A stretch of DNA of 64,000 nt from assembly GCA_043228905.1 (NCBI GenBank), contig JBHGNT010000001.1, positions 20,460,001 through 20,524,000 on the forward strand. Reading direction: 5' to 3'. Position numbers and translations under genes: made by a program. The notes under the pieces are model-generated. The model ran no database searches and was not told the origin of the DNA. It saw only the letters and a list, made by a program, of their open reading frames with translations. Origin of the DNA: Azolla caroliniana (lineage: Eukaryota > Polypodiophyta). Positions 10,791-20,707 of the stretch are shown in pieces (positions within the stretch are counted from its first letter, which is position 1; each line of letters starts with the position of its first letter).

Positions 10791-11767
10791 TGTTGGGAGA
10801 CAGGTCCCTCCGGATGGGAACGGTATGAGGAGTACTCAGCTATGGAGAGCCGGATGATATAGGCCCCGGTGTGAACCGGATGAGGAGTACCCGGCTACGG
10901 AGAGCCGGATGATACAGGCCCGGTGTGGACCGGATGAGGAGTACCCGGCTACGGAGAGCCGGATGGTACAGACCCGGTGTGAACCGGATGAGTAGTCCCC
11001 GTCTAGGGAGAGCCGGATGGTGCAGGCCCCGGTGTGAACCGGATGAGGAGTACCCGGCTACGGAGAGCCAGATGATACAGGCCCCGGTGTGAACCGGATG
11101 AGGAGTACCCGGCTACGGAGAGCCGGATGATACAGGCCCGGTGTGGACCGGATGAGGAGTACCCGGCTACGGAGAGCCGGATGATACAGACCCGGTGTGA
11201 ACCGGATGAGTAGTACCTGGCTACGGAGAGCCGGATGGTGCAGGCCCAGTGTGAACCGGATGAGGAGTACCCGGCTACGGAGAGCCGGATGGTGCAGAAC
11301 CGGTGAGAACCGGAGGAAGAGACATATTCGTAAATATGTTTCTGAGAGCCCATCAAGGCTATATTTGTAAATAGCCGAAAAGTCATATTAGTATAAATAT
11401 GACTTAGGGCAAACCTTTTAGTTGTTGTTGTCATTTTCTGTTTTGCACGAAATCAAAGTGTGTAACTGTACAGAGAGAGAGAGAGAGAGAAAGAGGTCGT
11501 TGCCTCTGTTGTAACCGCCACCTGTGGCGAAGATCTGTGAGCACGAGGTCGGTGCCTCAGTGAACTCACTGTTGTATATTCCTACATAGTGACAGTTTGC
11601 AGCCTGTGGGCTGCCGTGGTTTTTCCCCTAGTTTGGGGCTTTCCACGTAAACCTCCTGTGTATTCTCTCCTTCTTTGTGTCGTGCATTTGTTTCCCGTTT
11701 TCAGCGTATGAAAAGAAGCTCGGTTGTGACCAAGCGTTGGACATAAGGAGCGTTTGAGTTCCCGTCA
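10791..11767 (+). repeat. 3' LTR of copia A3, with expanded minisatellite
   Basis: A 977-base LTR that ends TTCCCGTCA, followed by the duplicated CATTC. Outside the U3 minisatellite it is nearly identical to the 5' LTR. Inside U3 it carries nine 54-base units against four in the 5' copy, which accounts for most of the 230-base size difference. Confidence 0.93.
10818..11306 (+). repeat. U3 minisatellite, nine units of about 54 bases
   Basis: The unit is built around GATGAGGAGTACCCGGCTA, then a GAGAGCCGGATG stretch, a CAGGCCCGGTGT stretch and a GAACCG stretch. Small variants (GTGGACC, TAGTACCTGG, GATGGTGCAG) recur with a period of four units. Units 5-8 therefore look like a copy of units 1-4, with a ninth unit added. 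Confidence 0.85.
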
Positions 11768-11772
11768 CATTC

Positions 11773-12555
11773 CACGATAGATTTCCCTTGCCGGTTCTCG
11801 TCGCCTCGACTCCCCCTGTTTCCGGAGGGTCCGAAATTGCTGTCAGCATCACTTCGGTGCCTTCTTCCTTGATCTCGTCGGCCGCCTCCATTGCGCACCG
11901 ACTCGCCTCGTCCGCCACGACCACGGGGCCTATCTCCATCCGTGTACAACATCTTGCTGTCGGCATGCATGCTTGTCGACGCACCCGTGTGGTTCTCCTC
12001 TATAAGGAGCATCGACTATAAGTCGAAAAACAACGACGTATTCTCCCGTGTACACACAGCAGTTCGGAACGCTCCGAACTTCGATGCTAGTCCCCCGAGA
12101 CAAATTTGCACCATTTCTCCTTCCTTGACATTCACATCGATAGAGGCTAAGGAATCATATATCTCTTTGATCTTCGAGGTGTAATCAGCCACCGACAAGT
12201 CGCGTTGTCGTAAATTGCTCAGCTCCTGTCGGAGTTGAAGCTTCTTGGTGGTGGTGCTTGCGGCGAAGATCTTCTTCAGATTTTCCCAAGCACCCTTGGG
12301 CGTTTTCGCATCCCAAATAGAGCTCAGGACTTGTTCGCCCACACAAGACGCGAAGCAGTACAGTACTCTGCTCGCCGACTGTTCCCACGCTGGGAAATCT
12401 CTATGTGTCAATTCGGGTGTTGTGTCATTTGCTCCATCGACATAGCTCCAGTAACCGTGCCCGAGAAGGTACTGGTGCATCTTGTAGGACTAAGACGCGT
12501 AGTTGTTTCTGTCGAGCTTCTCGGTAGGAAGCAAGCTAGCCATGCCTCTATCCAT
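11773..12555 (-). pseudogene. copia B1 gag, broken
   Basis: The start is placed at 12555, giving MDRGMASLLPTEKLDRNNYA just inside the primer site. The conserved core YWSYVDGANDTTPELTHRDF, a segment like AKTPKGAWENLKKIFAAST, and LSVADYTSKIKEIYDSLASI follow. The C-terminal half, rich in Arg, Gly and Asp, continues to 11773 and resumes at 5956 on the far side of A3. A stop near 12490 (TAG, from the TGG of NYASWSYKM) and frameshifts in the downstream half disable it. It is homologous to the gags at 54772 and 63515. Confidence 0.85.
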
Positions 12556-12627
12556 TTTGTTATTCCTGTTCTTCTTGGTTAGTTTTCCTTTCAAGCTATG
12601 TCTGTTGCAGAGGTTCTCAACCCTCAT

Positions 12628-12983
12628 GCTCTGATACCATGAAAAAGATTATGTGCGGAAGCAATAGAAAACCGAACACATAAAATATGCAGGTTTAATG
12701 GAGAGCTTGAATATACACAGTACGCAGGAGAGACAGAGAGAGAGAGAGCACACAGAAACACAATTCAAAATAATACTCAATTTGTACATACACCGTGCTC
12801 AGTGAGCACCTTTTATACAAGCCCTGACAATAGGGCTGACACAAGTACTGACAGTACTTGAATGCTCATAAATGAGCATGCTACACTAACTCCCAAAATT
12901 TTTCCTTACGAGGAATACTATACTAACGGTCTTCTAGTTTACGCACCGATACAGCCACATTATGCGTACTATTTTACACACCC
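12628..12983 (-). repeat. 5' LTR of copia B1 (truncated) with primer binding site
   Basis: The LTR begins at 12640 (minus-strand end CATAATCTTTTTCA) beside a primer site TGGTATCAGAGC on the minus strand at 12639-12628. It is cut at about 12983, where family A integrase sequence starts, so the outer 100 or so bases are lost. The minus-strand TATA box TATAAAAG lies at 12810-12817. Confidence 0.9.
12795..12879 (-). promoter_or_regulatory. copia B promoter with string of palindromes
   Basis: Four perfect inverted repeats lie almost end to end: GTGCTCAGTGAGCAC at 12795-12809, AGCCCT/AGGGCT at 12820-12837, CAAGTACTGACAGTACTTG at 12842-12860, and ATGCTCAT/ATGAGCAT at 12862-12879. The TATA box (12810-12817, minus strand) sits between the first and second. 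The same series recurs in every family B LTR in the window. A binding or structural role is inference. Confidence 0.75.
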
Positions 12984-14913
12984 AAACACGCCACAAAGAC
13001 TATGGACCGGTAAGGAAGTGTCTTACTGGCACCTGAAGGTGTTCGGGTGTCTCGCTTACGTGCATGTGGCAAAGGACCGGAGAGCAAAGTTGGATCCAAA
13101 GTCTCGGCCTTGCATATTCCTCGGATACGGCGATGATGAGTTCAGCTACTGAGTGTGGGACCCCATCGACAAGAAGGTGTTCCGGAGTCGAGATATTATC
13201 CTCATGGAGGACAAAACTCTTGCCGACTGGGAGTCCGAGAAGAAGATAATGAACTCCGAGTCAATTGGAAAGGACCAATTCGATGAGATACGGACCTACC
13301 CAGCTAAGAGCCGGTTGACACTCGAACAACCGGCCGACTGGTCACGGAGAGGACACCGATCCGGCAGAAGAAGAAGATGAAGCAAGAACCGGAACCGGCC
13401 AAGATCCTGATTCAGATTCGGATGAAGAACAAACAGAGGAGCCGGGTGCCAGAAATCAAAGATGCAGATATCCTCTTAGAGAGAGAAGGGCCCCCCAGAG
13501 ATTTCCGAATGCGGCGCGCGTGTTTCTAACCGATGAGGGTGAGCTAGAAAGCTTCGAAGAAGCAAAGGAGGACACTCACAACCGCAAGTGGTTGAGTGCC
13601 ATGCAGTACGAGATGGATTCCTTGCATGAGAACCACACGTATGAATTGATGGAGTTGCCGAAAGGAAAGCGGGCACTCTGGAATAAGTGGGTGTACAAGT
13701 TAAAACCGGGAGATGCCGACAACCCCCAAGGTAGAAAGCTAGTATTGTGGTGAAGGGGTTCCAGCAGAAGAAGGGATGTGGACTTCGACGAGATATTTGC
13801 CCCGGTAGTAAAGATGACTTCCATCCGGACGGTGCTCAGCATAGCGGCGAGCATGGACCTCGAGGTAGAGCAGTTAGATGTGAAGACGACGTTCCTCCAC
13901 GGCAACCTCGAAGAGGAGATCTACATGCAGCAACCGGAGGGATTTGTGAAGAAAGGGAAGGAGCACCTGGTTTGCCGGTTGAAGAAGAGCCGTTATGGTT
14001 TGAAGTAGGCTCCCTAGCAATGGTACCGGAAGTTCGACTCCTTCATGACGGATAAAGGATACCACAAGACGCAGGCCGATCACTGCGTGTTTGTGAAGAA
14101 GTTTGAAGGTGGAGACTTCTTGATACTCCTCCTGTACGTGGACGACATGTTGATCGTCAGACGAGAGCAAGTCAAGATACGGACGCTGAAGAAGGCTCTG
14201 AACTGGACCTTCTCAATGAAAGACTTGGGTCCGACAAGACAGATACTGGGGATGCATATAATCTGGGACCGGTCAAAGAAGCAATTGTGGCTGTCACAAG
14301 AGAAGTACATGACAAAGGTGCTTCAACGGTTCAACATGTCAGATGTGAAACCAGTCGGATCGACACTGCCGGCAAATTGCAGGTTATCCGGTAAGCAAAG
14401 CCCGAAGACGAAGGCAGAGAAGGCGGATATGATGAAGGTTCCATATGCCTGTGTTGTCGGGAGCTTAATGTACGCAATGATGTGTACTCGACCAGATATT
14501 GGATACGCAGTCGGAGTGGTGAGCCGGTTCATGAGCAATCCCGGCAAGGAGCACTGCAAGACGGTCAAATGGATACTCCGGTACTTGACGGGCACTTCAA
14601 ATATGTGTCTCTGATTCGGCTCCAGTAAACCCCAACTTGACAGTTTCACCGACTCGGATATGTCGGCTGATGCGGATACGAGTCGGTCAACATCGGGATA
14701 TGTTATGACATATGCAATAGGGGCTGTTTCATGGCAGTCCAGGCTGCAGAAGATTGTTGCATTGTCAACCAAGGAGGCGGAGTACATGGTGGTTGTGGAA
14801 GCCGGCTAGCAAATATTATGGATGAAGGACTTCATCGGAGAGCTAGGGATCTGGCAAGAGGAATACCAGCTCTACTATGACAGTCAAAGTGCCATCCACC
14901 TTGCAAAGAACGT
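12984..14913 (+). pseudogene. copia family A pol fragment (A4): integrase end, RT, RNase H
   Basis: The fragment begins inside the integrase C-terminal region (VFGCLAYVHVAKDRRAKLDP), runs through the acidic linker, then reverse transcriptase (TSIRTVLSIAASMDLEVEQL, LYVDDMLI near 14135), and ends in RNase H at the LAKN motif. Stops include a CGA-to-TGA change near 13150, TAG near 14008 and TGA near 14614. Frameshifts lie near 13340 and 13735. The protein resumes at 19501, so element C has inserted in the RNase H domain. Orientation and family match A2 (2341-3486), which probably is its missing 5' half. Confidence 0.88.
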
Positions 14914-16143
14914 TGTCGTGAAGATCCATCACTACGCGCGGATCGTGAGGCTGAACCACCGGGGTTCTGGACTGGAAGGACTCGAAGTTTGCACAAGCTT
15001 TAGTGAGAAAGTATTTAAGATAGATTGAAAGAGAGAGAGATTGAGATAAGATAAAATGCTTGACTTTAGATTTGAAGAACAAGATTAATACATCAATTGG
15101 ATAACGAATTTTCTTCTTAATTTTAATTTTGATATAATTTAGTACAAAGCTCCCCTTTGATCTTTTTCATCCACCCTTTTATAGATGCTCCCATGCATAT
15201 GATGCATGTGAGGGTATAAGACATGCATACAATGCATAAAATGCATGTGATGCATGTTTGCCATTGGGTGCTCATGCATCGCATGTCAATCAAGCTCTAA
15301 TATGAGGATTTACATGTAAAACTATAATGATAGGAAAATCATTTCTAAGGAAATGACATAGCCTAGTCGTAAGTTTATTGCCTCCTATCTCGGAGGTGCA
15401 AAGGTCGAGTCTTGCTTACATCTTTTTCTTTTATGCACAAAATACTATTAGGCTTTTGGACCAAATATATTTAACACATCATGCACCACGATCAACCGAT
15501 CCGTCCGATTAGCATCCGTTTTGTCCGGCCCAGTCCGCATCCCGAGACGCTTGCCGGTCACTGGTCGGTCGCTGCTTGCCGGTGGCCGGTTCCGCCGGCT
15601 CCGAACCGGCTCACCGGCTCTGACGTCGGATGTCGTTCATCGGTCACCGGATCTATCCGATCACCGATTGCAGAATGCATCCGGTTGGCAGCTTCATCTA
15701 GTTTTGGCCGATTTGAGTTTCTTCACCGACCGATTCGGGCACTTAGTCACATTCGGCGACTTAGCCACATATGTCCATCTAGACAAAAGTGGCCCAAGTC
15801 CAACTATTTCTTATGTGCTCTTAACACATAGATGAAATATGATGGATCTCAATCTTCTTATATAGTTGGAGCCTAAACTTTTCCTATCTATGTGGGATAT
15901 TTCACAGTTTTATTTTTCTCTTTTTCTTTTGCAAAACTTCATACCCACATAACTTGACACTTACATGTCCGTTTCTTATGTAGTGAAGTGCATTCGAAAG
16001 CTCTTCAAGACCTCCATCTTTTTGTACCAAGACATTAAACTTATTTCAAATTAGTATCTTCACTATTATTGTTTAATATGATTCATACTCGATTTCGTAT
16101 GTTTTATGCGATTTTCACACCATTGCCAAAAATCTTCACGACA
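14914..16143 (-). repeat. 3' LTR of element C (1,230 bases)
   Basis: This is the left LTR, which is the 3' LTR because the element lies on the minus strand. It shares most of its length with 18477-19500 but holds about 254 extra bases (roughly 15208-15461). The extra block includes a cluster of ATGCAT motifs and a tRNA-like segment. A GA-rich run lies near 15030. Confidence 0.85.
15345..15435 (+). other. possible tRNA-like (SINE-type) pol III promoter segment
   Basis: TAGCCTAGTCGTA at 15359-15371 resembles a tRNA/SINE A box, and GGTCGAGTCTT at 15403-15413 resembles a B box. They are about 32 bases apart, and a T-rich run follows at 15421. The segment lies in the block present only in the left LTR of element C. 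No duplication or A-tail was found, so a decayed SINE is possible but unproven. Confidence 0.3.
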
Positions 16144-16263
16144 TCCACCCCCACCAAACCACACGTCCTCCGGTTCGTGCCAAGAAGGGAGAATGTGAGA
16201 TTTCGGCAATGGTGATCAGCATGACTCCTCAACGTCGAGCATGTCTGTTTCATTGTACTTGAA

Positions 16264-18455
16264 TCATTGTTGCCACCCAATCCACCATATCATTCGTTTT
16301 TTCTTTCCTTTACCATGACTTGCTGTCATGGCCCCTTGCTCTCTTCTTGAGGATAATCGTTTAAGTCTCATGAATGTTCCACCTTTGTCTCGATCGTCTC
16401 CTTGCTCAAGGCACTTTGACTCATTCACAGTAGTGTCTTTGATAGATGTTTTGATCACATCCTTCAGATCCTCATGGCTTGCTTGGCCATCGCCATCCCT
16501 TGTCATATTTGGCTCAAACTCTTTGTTGCACATATAAGCTTTAACCCTCGCTTCTTCCCCATCACTATTCTTCTCTTGGGTCTTACATCGGTTAATGCCC
16601 AAGTCTCTAGAACGAGTGTGGAGGGACCCATACATTTCCATCGTTCGCCTTTTTCGTGTTGCACGCCATTTCCATCTTAAAGTTGCTCGAATCAGCATTG
16701 ACCTTTTCTTCCTCGCCACCGTTGCTCGAATCAGCACTGACCTTTGCTTCCTCGCCACCAGCTTTTGTCTCTTGGGTCTTACATCGGTTAATGCCCAAGT
16801 CTCTAGAACTAGTTAGTGCGGGGAAAGGCTCTTCATGGCCATTCACCAACTTCGCCTTGACGCCATTTTCCATAGCTATCTCTTCAAAGTCATGGGCCTC
16901 ATACCCATTGATCCTTTTATTGACCAATCCTTTATTATGCTTCTTTCTTTGCCGCATGTATTAGTTTCGACCTTCGGTTCTTTGCCATCACCTCTTGTCT
17001 CTTGGGTCGTACATTGGCTCTCGGATGCAATTGCCCAAGTCTCTAGAACAAGTGTGGAGAAAATTTGGTCATCGTCATTGGTTGTATTATCTTGGTCCTT
17101 CTCTTCTTTTTCGTCACCATCCGTCTCTTGGGTCTCACGTTGGTTCCCAAACGCAACTACCCAAGTCTCTAGATGAAGTATTAGGAAAGTTTCCACATGA
17201 CCATCTGCCATGAACTCGTTCATAGCAATCTCCGACTCGATGTCATTTTTCATGGCTATCTCTTTAATCTCATGGGCCTCACACCCATTGACCCTCTTGA
17301 TCAAACAAGCTTCGATCATGCTTCTCTCTTCGTCACATGTATTCGTTTCAACTCTGGCTCCTCGCCGACACCTTCCATCTCTTGGGTCTCACGTTGGTTC
17401 TTTGACACAACTGCCCAAGTCTCCGGCGCATGTGTGGAGAAAATCCGGTCGTGATTGTTGTCGATGCTTATTGTCTTGTTCATAACTGCCTCCTCGATGT
17501 TGATTTCAGTGGCGAGATCCTTCATCACGTCAATCTCACACTCTTTATCTCCCTTAATGCAAGCTTCGATTTGGCTTGCTCCATCATCCGGCTCCATCAT
17601 CCGTTGTTTTGAACACGACGCATGTTCCAAAGATTTGACCTCCTTTGAAATGGCCATCATCGTCCTCGAGTCATCATCAATCTTCTTTTCCTTTAGGTTG
17701 TTTTGTTTAGACGGTTCGACTTCTTTAGATGGTCTTGTTTTCTCAAAGACCGGCCTTACCAAGTCAATATCATCAAGCCATTGATGCCGCCTGTCGAGCT
17801 TGTTGCATGCTTGCTTCACCGCAACCCAGTCCGCCACAAGGCCGTTTGCTTGGGTATCATCTTCGAGGAGAGTCCCCAACTCTCGTCTATCCTTCGTGTC
17901 CACGACCGCTTTGAAGAAGTACAAAGTCTTGTCCTCCTCCAGCAGCACTTGTCCGTGTTGGGGAGATGACTAAACATTTGGTCGAACTCGTCATACACCC
18001 TCGAGGCGCTCATCTTCTTATTCTTCTTTTCTATCCACATCATCAAGGCATGTCGAGTCTCCTCGTCAAGTCTTCCGTCATGAACTCCGCGAATGTTTCT
18101 TTCTCAAACTCCGACCATGTTGAATTCCCTTCTTAAAGCTCGACGATGCACCTTTGGACGTTGTTGGCGACCACTCTCTTGAAACTTGCGATTTGATGTG
18201 CTTCAGACACATCCCTTTGATTCATTTCCCTTTTGTATGCATCAAGGAACTTCGTAATTTCCTTCCGTCAAATTGACCCTCAAGCTCCACGACACGGTTG
18301 ATGGCCTTTCTGACGCTCGCATCGTTGTCTCGAGATCTCATCATTTGTTCGATGATCAACATCATCCTTTCAAACACTCCCGCCTGATTTCTTAAGGATG
18401 CCATCTCCAAGTTTCGGTGGATCCTTGATTTGATCCTTCCTGCCGCCTCTTTCAC
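16264..18455 (-). pseudogene. gag-like frame of element C with internal repeats
   Basis: On the minus strand from about 18455 a gag-like protein can be followed through several frames. It reads MEMASLRNQAGVFERMM-like helical sequence, RKAINRVVELEGQFDGRK, a segment like FAEFMTEDLTRR, WIEKKNKKMSASRVYDEFDQ, and LLEEDKTLYFFKAVVDTKDR. A Lys/Glu-rich region then contains five degenerate copies of a module of about 75 residues centred on ETWAV..NQRETQE. Stops and frameshifts near 17950, 17315, 16960 and 16760 break it. I do not recognise a domain beyond a general resemblance to gypsy gag. No zinc knuckle was seen. Confidence 0.6.
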
Positions 18456-18476
18456 GTTGGGTTCACCACTTAATTA

Positions 18477-19500
18477 TGTCGTGAAGATCCGTCACTACGT
18501 GCAGATCACGAGGCGGAACCACCGGGGTTCTGGACCAGAAGGACTCGAAGTTTGCACAAGCTTTAGCAAGAAAGTATTTAAGATAGATTGAAAGAGAGAG
18601 AGATTGAGATAAGATAAAATGCTTGACTTTAGATTTGAAGAACAAGATTAATACATCAATTGGATAACGAATTTTCTTCTTAATTTTAATTTTGATATAA
18701 AGTACAAAGCTCCCCTTTGATCTTTTTCATCCACCCTTTTATAGATGCTCCCATGCATATGATGCATGTGGACCAAATATCTTTAACACACCATGCACCG
18801 CGATCAACCGACCCAACCAATCCGTCTGATTTGCATCTGCTTCTGGTTTGGTCCGCATCCCGAGTCGCTTGCCCGTTACTAGCCGGTCGCTGCTGCCGGT
18901 GGCCAATGGCCGGTTCCACTAGTTCCGCCGGTTCACCGGCTCCGACGCCGGATGCCACCAGCTCACCGGCCCCGTCGCGGGATGCCACCAGATACCGTTC
19001 ACCGGTCGCCGGTTCCGTCCGGTCACCGGTTGTTGGATGCATCCGATTGCCCGCTCCATCCAGTTTCCGGTCCTGTCATTGGCCGGTTTGAGTTTCTTCA
19101 CCGGCCGGTTCGGGCACTTAGCCACATATGTCCATCTAGACAAAAGTGGCCCAAGTCCAACTATTTCTTATGTGCCCTTAACATATAGATGAAATATGAT
19201 GGATCTCAATCTTCTTATATAGCTGGAGCCTAAACTTTTCCTATTTATGTGGGATATTTCACAGTTTTATTTTTCTCTTTTTCTTTTACAAAACTTTATA
19301 CTCGCAAAACTTGACACTTAGATGTCTGTTTCTTATGTAGTGAAGTGCATTCGAAAGCTCTTCAAGACCTCCATCTTTTTGTACCAAGATATTAAACTTA
19401 TTTCAAATTAGTATCTTCACTATTATTGTTTTATGCGATTCATACTCGATTTCGTATGTTTAATGCAATTTTCACACCATTGCCGAAAATCTTCATGACA
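18477..19500 (-). repeat. 5' LTR of element C (1,024 bases)
   Basis: The right-hand LTR begins TGTCGTGAAGATCC and ends ATCTTCATGACA. It matches 14914-16143 except for a clean gap of about 254 bases after GATGCATGTG (near 18770). An internal section near 18890-19050 is rich in CCGG and ACCGG motifs. Confidence 0.85.
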
Positions 19501-19702
19501 ACACGGCCTACCATTCCCGGACGAAGCACATCGAGTACAAGTACCATTGGAATTCGAGAGCGAGTAGAAGATCGAGAGTTCATGCTAACGAAGATCTAGA
19601 CGGAGGAGAACGGGTCGGATATGCTGACCAAGTGCTAACACCCGACAAGCTGAACACATGCTGGAAGAGTATCGGATTGATGAGGCATCCCATGCCGAAG
19701 TG
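19501..19702 (+). pseudogene. end of family A RNase H (A4 continued)
   Basis: The RNase H frame interrupted at 14913 resumes with TAYHSRTKHIEYKYHW-like sequence and ends near a TGA at about 19700, just before a polypurine tract (GAAGGGGCAG). A stop near 19568 and base changes make it non-functional. Confidence 0.8.
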
Positions 19703-19713
19703 AAGGGGCAGTT

Positions 19714-20336
19714 TGTTAGGATTTTGGTCCCTCCGGATGGGATATGAGTACCCGGCAACGAAAGACCCGGTGAGAACCGGATGATGAGTACTCAGCAAGG
19801 AAGACTCGGTGAGAACCGGATGACGCAGGCCTAGTGAGAACCTCTCACCCGATGAAGGGACATATATGTAAATATGTTTCTGTTAGCCCATTGTGGCTAT
19901 ATTTGTAAATATCCCGAAAGTCATATTAGTATAAATATGACCTAGGGCAAACAAAGTTATTGTTATTGCAAATCATTGTGAACAATGTTGTTGCATAGTG
20001 GTGTAACTACTGTACAGAGTGTAATAGAGAGAGTGAGAGAGAGAGAGAGAGACCTTGAATAGTCTCTGTTGTAACCGCTTGTTGGCGACGATTGAGAGCA
20101 CGAGGTCGTTGCCTCTGTGACTTATTACTGTAGTAATCTTCTTACATAGTGATAGTTTGGAGTTTGTGGGCTCCCATGGTTTTTTCTCCATTTAGGGTTT
20201 TTCCACGAAAACATACTGTGTACTTTCTCTTGCTCTATTGTTTGTGTGTATACGTATATTTCTCCCTATTCCCATCTTTCTGTGGTTGATCATAAGACTC
20301 GGTTGTGGCCGAACAATATTCCAAATATTCTCTACA
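19714..20336 (+). repeat. 3' LTR of the A2/A4 family A element
   Basis: The LTR begins TGTTAGGATTTTGGTCCC and ends at TCTCTACA, about 623 bases. It has the family A palindromes and TATA region near 19860-19945 and a GA microsatellite near 20030-20052. Only about two U3 minisatellite units are present. The right neighbour is copia B2 reverse transcriptase, so this element had inserted in B2. Confidence 0.82.
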
Positions 20337-20703
20337 CTTTCGGTACGTCAACCAGGTCCCAAGTCTCATTGTCCGTTAAAGTGCGCATCTCTTCCTCTAT
20401 CGTGGCACGCCAATAGGCGTCTTTCGTTGCCTCCACGTAGCTCTCTGGGTCACTCACTTCCGCCACTTGTGTCATGTATGTGTAATGGTGCCCCATGTAT
20501 TCATTTTACTCGTACCTCGTTACGGGGTTCCTTAGGTGGGTAGATTGAGGTAATTCGTGATTACCCGATTTCACGACTTTTTTGGTCGATTTCGACCCCT
20601 TCCATGGAGGTTCCTTCTCGATTGTCCCGAAGTAAGATTCTCTTTGATCTGACTCGGCACTGCCGAAATCATAGTCTGACATTTTCTTCTACCCTTTTGT
20701 TTT
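20337..20703 (-). pseudogene. copia B2 pol piece: RT start and acidic linker
   Basis: The minus strand reads like YMTQVAEVSDPESYVEATKD, the region just before the reverse transcriptase palm. It matches 51900-52100 of copia B3 in the same orientation. It is the leftmost piece of an old copia (B2) whose other pieces lie at 21816, 39709, 49137 and 55241. The remainder of RT, RNase H and the 3' LTR are missing. Confidence 0.72.
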
Positions 20704-20707
20704 ACAT

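Larger units (their letters stand above)
5957..11767 (+). mobile_element. Ty1/copia family A, near full-length copy A3
   Basis: A complete insertion with two LTRs (5957-6703 and 10791-11767), a primer binding site TGGTATCAGAGC at 6706-6717, one gag-pol frame, and a polypurine tract GAAGGGGGAG just before the 3' LTR. The target duplication is CATTC at 5952-5956 and 11768-11772. The sequence on both sides is the gag C-terminal region of copia B1. This is the best-preserved family A copy in the window and its coding damage is almost entirely point nonsense changes. Confidence 0.95.
3487..12983 (-). mobile_element. Ty1/copia family B, copy B1 (host of A3)
   Basis: This minus-strand copia element has its 3' LTR at 3487-3886 and a truncated 5' LTR at 12640-12983. 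It is interrupted by the complete insertion A3 at 5957-11767. The duplicated CATTC at 5952-5956 and 11768-11772 proves the nesting. Two internal deletions removed most of integrase and all of reverse transcriptase and RNase H up to its last motif. Gag, protease, the pre-integrase zinc finger and the charged C-terminal tail remain. B1 itself sits at the end of the A2 fragment. Confidence 0.9.
14914..19500 (-). mobile_element. non-autonomous LTR element C
   Basis: A 4,587-base insertion with LTRs at 14914-16143 and 18477-19500. Both LTRs begin TGTCGTGAAGAT and end ATCTTCA(C/T)GACA, so their ends form a 12-base inverted repeat. The family A RNase H frame is interrupted exactly at its two borders. 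The flanking five bases (AACGT, ACACG) do not form a clean duplication. The minus orientation is shown by a polypurine tract, GGTGGGGGTGGA on the minus strand, at 16144-16155, and by a gag-like frame on that strand. A possible primer site (minus strand TGGTGAACCCAACGTG) is at 18453-18468. No protease, RT or integrase is present. Confidence 0.85.

Noticed and set aside
10818-11306. CRISPR-like regular repeats
   Set aside because: The units are contiguous, with no unique spacers, they lie in an LTR, and the sequence is from a plant nucleus. The same applies to 34985-36235.
14909-19505. Clean 5-base target duplication for element C
   Set aside because: The flanks AACGT and ACACG do not match well. 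Insertion is supported by the interrupted RNase H frame instead, so I did not claim a duplication.
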